The notes under the pieces were generated by a model. The model made no database searches, was not told where the DNA came from, and saw nothing but the letters and a program-made list of their open reading frames with translations. Shown one piece after another: positions 8,194-10,110 of a DNA stretch of 10,110 bases (positions within the stretch are counted from its first letter, which is position 1; each line of letters begins with the position of its first letter). Source of the stretch: Phenylobacterium sp. (GTDB lineage Bacteria > Pseudomonadota > Alphaproteobacteria > Caulobacterales > Caulobacteraceae); contig JANXXA010000285.1 in NCBI GenBank assembly GCA_025350885.1, positions 1 through 10,110 on the forward strand, in the 5' to 3' direction. A program made the position numbers and the translations under genes.

Positions 8194-9279
8194 TCACTTC
8201 TGGCGGGGAGACTTCAGCGCCGCACCGCCCTGCAGGAACTTGCCCATCCGGTCAGCCTGCACGGCCTCCAGCAGCGCCCGCGCGCAGTTCCGCACCTCGG
8301 CCTGAATCGCCGTGTCGGCGTCAAGCTCGTCGTGGCTGGTGGCGTAAGGTTTCCAGTAGCCGATGTAGCGGTCGAGTTCGGCCGCCGGTCCGGCTGGACA
8401 GAGGTCCATGAAGCAGAGCCAGTCGTGCAGCGCGCGCCGCACGTTCTCGGCGCCTTCGACGTCCCCGTGCACGACGACGGCGAACTGCCGGCCGGCCAGG
8501 TGCTTGGGATAGTCCCAGCCGTCGAGTTCGACCTGCTTGGCCTTCCTGGCGTCCTTGCCGTGGGTCAGAGTCGGGTCGGGGTTCCCGCCATCGGCGCAGA
8601 CCAGCCGGTCGATCATCAGCTTCAGCGGCGATGAGGTCATGTACCAGTTGACCGGGGTGACGATCATCACGCCGTGCGCCTCGACCCACATCGGGTAGAT
8701 CTGGTTCATCCAGTCCTGGGTCTGACCCAGCGAATAGTTCGGGTAGCACGAGCACGGCCAATGGCAGAGCGCCGCGGCCGTCGAGAAACACGCTTTGCAG
8801 GGATGGATCTCGCGTCCGTATTCGGACGTCAGTCGCGACAGGTCCAGGATATTGACCTGCGTGTCCTTCGCCGCGCCCAGGATCCGCCGGGCCATGGCGA
8901 TGAAGCGATACGACTTGGACATTTCGCCAGGGCAGGTGTGCTCGCTGCGTGATGACGCGTTGATCAGCAGGAACCGCAGCGGACCCGCCGCATCGTCGTG
9001 GCGCGCCTGGGCGGCCTTGATGGCGTCGCGCGCGGCGATCCAATCAACGCCGAGGTCATAGGCGGGATCGGCGAACCCCGGTCCGGCCTTGCGGGTGACC
9101 GGCGACTTCCGGCCTTTCGCATATCCGTCCCAGGCCACGGCGGCGATCCGCTCCAGGTCGGCGGCCAGCGGGGCGAACGCCGGGTCCTGGAACTGGCTCT
9201 TGAAGCGGGCGGTGAATTCCGCCCGGGTCAGCCGGGGACTTGGCATGCCCTTGCGGGGCTCCGGCGCGCGTTGCGGCAT
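8194..9279 (-). CDS. Flavodoxin-fold NAD(P)H-dependent FMN oxidoreductase with a cysteine cluster
   Basis: The protein has 361 residues. The central part (about 101-290) is a flavodoxin-like fold: a first strand LRFLLINASSRS with a phosphate-binding loop (107-122), a TPVNWYMTSSPLKLMIDR motif (208-225) typical of NADPH-dependent FMN reductases, and a third strand AVVVHGD (267-273). A cysteine cluster lies between strands: Cys161, Cys164, Cys172, Cys176 and Cys178 (C-x2-C-x7-C-x3-C-x-C), recalling iron-sulfur flavoproteins, though the spacing differs from the classic pattern. About 100 residues precede the flavodoxin domain and look helical, and a tail of about 70 residues follows it. AAGGA lies about nine bases upstream of the ATG at 9279; a later in-frame Met12 is possible. 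It probably moves electrons from NAD(P)H to an unknown acceptor. It lies 81 bases downstream of the thiolase-like gene on the same strand. Confidence 0.8.
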   Translation of the reverse strand: MPQRAPEPRKGMPSPRLTRAEFTARFKSQFQDPAFAPLAADLERIAAVAWDGYAKGRKSPVTRKAGPGFADPAYDLGVDWIAARDAIKAAQARHDDAAGPLRFLLINASSRSEHTCPGEMSKSYRFIAMARRILGAAKDTQVNILDLSRLTSEYGREIHPCKACFSTAAALCHWPCSCYPNYSLGQTQDWMNQIYPMWVEAHGVMIVTPVNWYMTSSPLKLMIDRLVCADGGNPDPTLTHGKDARKAKQVELDGWDYPKHLAGRQFAVVVHGDVEGAENVRRALHDWLCFMDLCPAGPAAELDRYIGYWKPYATSHDELDADTAIQAEVRNCARALLEAVQADRMGKFLQGGAALKSPRQK

Positions 9280-9360
9280 CTGGCGATTCCTTTGAGGGGC
9301 CAGGACGCAACGGCGCTGTAGAGGTCAGGTTCCGGGAGGGTCGGGCGCCGCGCCCGCGGG

Positions 9361-10110
9361 CTACGGAGCCTCGTTGGAAAAGATGATCGTGCCCGAGGCC
9401 GCGAACATGCCGCCGACGCCGTGGCTGACGCTGACCTTGGCGCCGGGAACCTGAGCCGGCGCGATCCCGCGCATCTGCCGCACGCTCTCCTGCAGGGCAT
9501 ACATCCCGTACATGCCCGAGTGCATGTAGGAGAGTCCGCCGCCATTGGTGTTGAGCGGCAATTTCCCACCCGGTCCCTGCGCGGACGCCGGGGCGGTGTT
9601 GCGGCCGTTGATGAAGTCCCTGGCCTCGCCCGGCTGGCAGAACCCCAGATCCTCCAGCCCGTAGAGCGGCAGGTGGGCGAAGGCGTCATAGATCATCAGG
9701 TGATCGACATCCGCCGGCGTGATCCCCGCCTCGCCGAACGCCTTCTTGCCGGCAACCCGGAAGGCCTTGGACGAGGTGAAGTCCTCCATCTGGCTGACCA
9801 TCGGCGTCTCGACGCTCTCGCCCGTGCCCAGGATGTAGACCGGCTTCTGCGGGAAATCCCTGGCCCGCTCGGCGGAGGTAAGGACCAGCGCCCCGCCGCC
9901 GTCGGTGACCAGGCAGCACATCAGCTTGGTGAACGGCCAGGCGATCATGTCGGAGCCCAGCACGTCGGCGACGCTGATCGGGTCCTTGAAGCTGGCCCGG
10001 GGGTTCATCGCCGCCCATTCGCGCTGGACCACGGCGACCATGGCCAGGTCCTCCTCGGTCACCCCGTAGGTCTTCATGTAGCGGAGCACCGGAATGGTGA
10101 ACATCGTCGG
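9361..10110 (-). CDS. SCP2-type thiolase-like protein (acetyl-CoA acetyltransferase family), C-terminal part
   Basis: The last 249 residues and the stop are visible; the N-terminal half, with the expected nucleophilic cysteine, lies beyond the right edge. Counting from the Met at 10104, the fragment contains DGGGALVL (68-75), the loop MIYDAFAHLPL (137-147), NTNGGGLSYMH with His195, and the last strand region SVSHGVGGMFAASGT (225-239). This order is that of SCP2/SCP-x type thiolases and related acyl-CoA lyases. The place where classical thiolases carry a second catalytic Cys (CxGGG) reads SHGVGG, without cysteine, as in the SCP2-like branch. It could be a beta-ketothiolase or an Ltp2-like retro-aldolase needing a DUF35 partner. 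No DUF35 gene is visible in the window. A role in fatty acid, sterol or aromatic acyl-CoA breakdown is likely but unspecific. Confidence 0.83.
   Translation of the reverse strand, partial: PTMFTIPVLRYMKTYGVTEEDLAMVAVVQREWAAMNPRASFKDPISVADVLGSDMIAWPFTKLMCCLVTDGGGALVLTSAERARDFPQKPVYILGTGESVETPMVSQMEDFTSSKAFRVAGKKAFGEAGITPADVDHLMIYDAFAHLPLYGLEDLGFCQPGEARDFINGRNTAPASAQGPGGKLPLNTNGGGLSYMHSGMYGMYALQESVRQMRGIAPAQVPGAKVSVSHGVGGMFAASGTIIFSNEAP

Noticed and set aside
8321..9043. A 240-codon minus-strand open frame overlapping the flavodoxin-fold gene in another frame.
   Set aside because: It is Arg/Pro/Gly-rich with no domain motif, while the chosen frame encodes clear flavodoxin motifs.
9343..9355. 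GC-rich hairpin GGGCGCCGCGCCC just after the thiolase-like stop, considered as a terminator.
   Set aside because: The stem is only about five pairs and no T tract follows on the minus strand, so an intrinsic terminator is not supported.

Overview
The window is a GC-rich, densely coded chromosomal segment of an alphaproteobacterium, most plausibly Caulobacterales (Caulobacter/Phenylobacterium-like). This rests on overall gene character, codon use and promoter-like elements resembling the Caulobacter housekeeping pattern, so it is an inference. No RNA genes, insertion sequences, CRISPR arrays or phage genes were seen.

Region 1 (1-244, minus) is the 5' end of a MoxR-type AAA+ ATPase that runs off the left edge. 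A 250-bp divergent spacer follows. Region 2 (495-4934) holds four envelope and signalling genes: a membrane-bound GGDEF-EAL protein with a degenerate cyclase and an intact c-di-GMP phosphodiesterase site; convergent to it, an exported cupredoxin-like protein with type-1 copper ligands; and, divergent from the cupredoxin, a two-gene operon of a DUF3034 outer-membrane protein and a truncated hemoglobin with a possible export signal. Together they look like a redox, diatomic-gas or copper-linked envelope module tied to c-di-GMP turnover. This is the most interesting part of the window, and the functional link is inferred.

Region 3 (4938-8148) is a lysine catabolism locus. A minus-strand operon encodes an L-lysine 6-dehydrogenase of the saccharopine dehydrogenase-like family, followed by an ALDH7-type piperideine-6-carboxylate/aminoadipate-semialdehyde dehydrogenase. 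Together they would convert lysine to 2-aminoadipate. A divergent Lrp/AsnC regulator lies next to them, with an imperfect palindrome in the shared spacer that resembles an Lrp-family operator.

Region 4 (8194-10110, minus) holds an SCP2-type thiolase-like protein, cut by the right edge, and downstream of it a flavodoxin-fold NAD(P)H/FMN oxidoreductase with a cysteine cluster. They are co-oriented with an 81-bp gap and may be co-transcribed in lipid or acyl-CoA metabolism.
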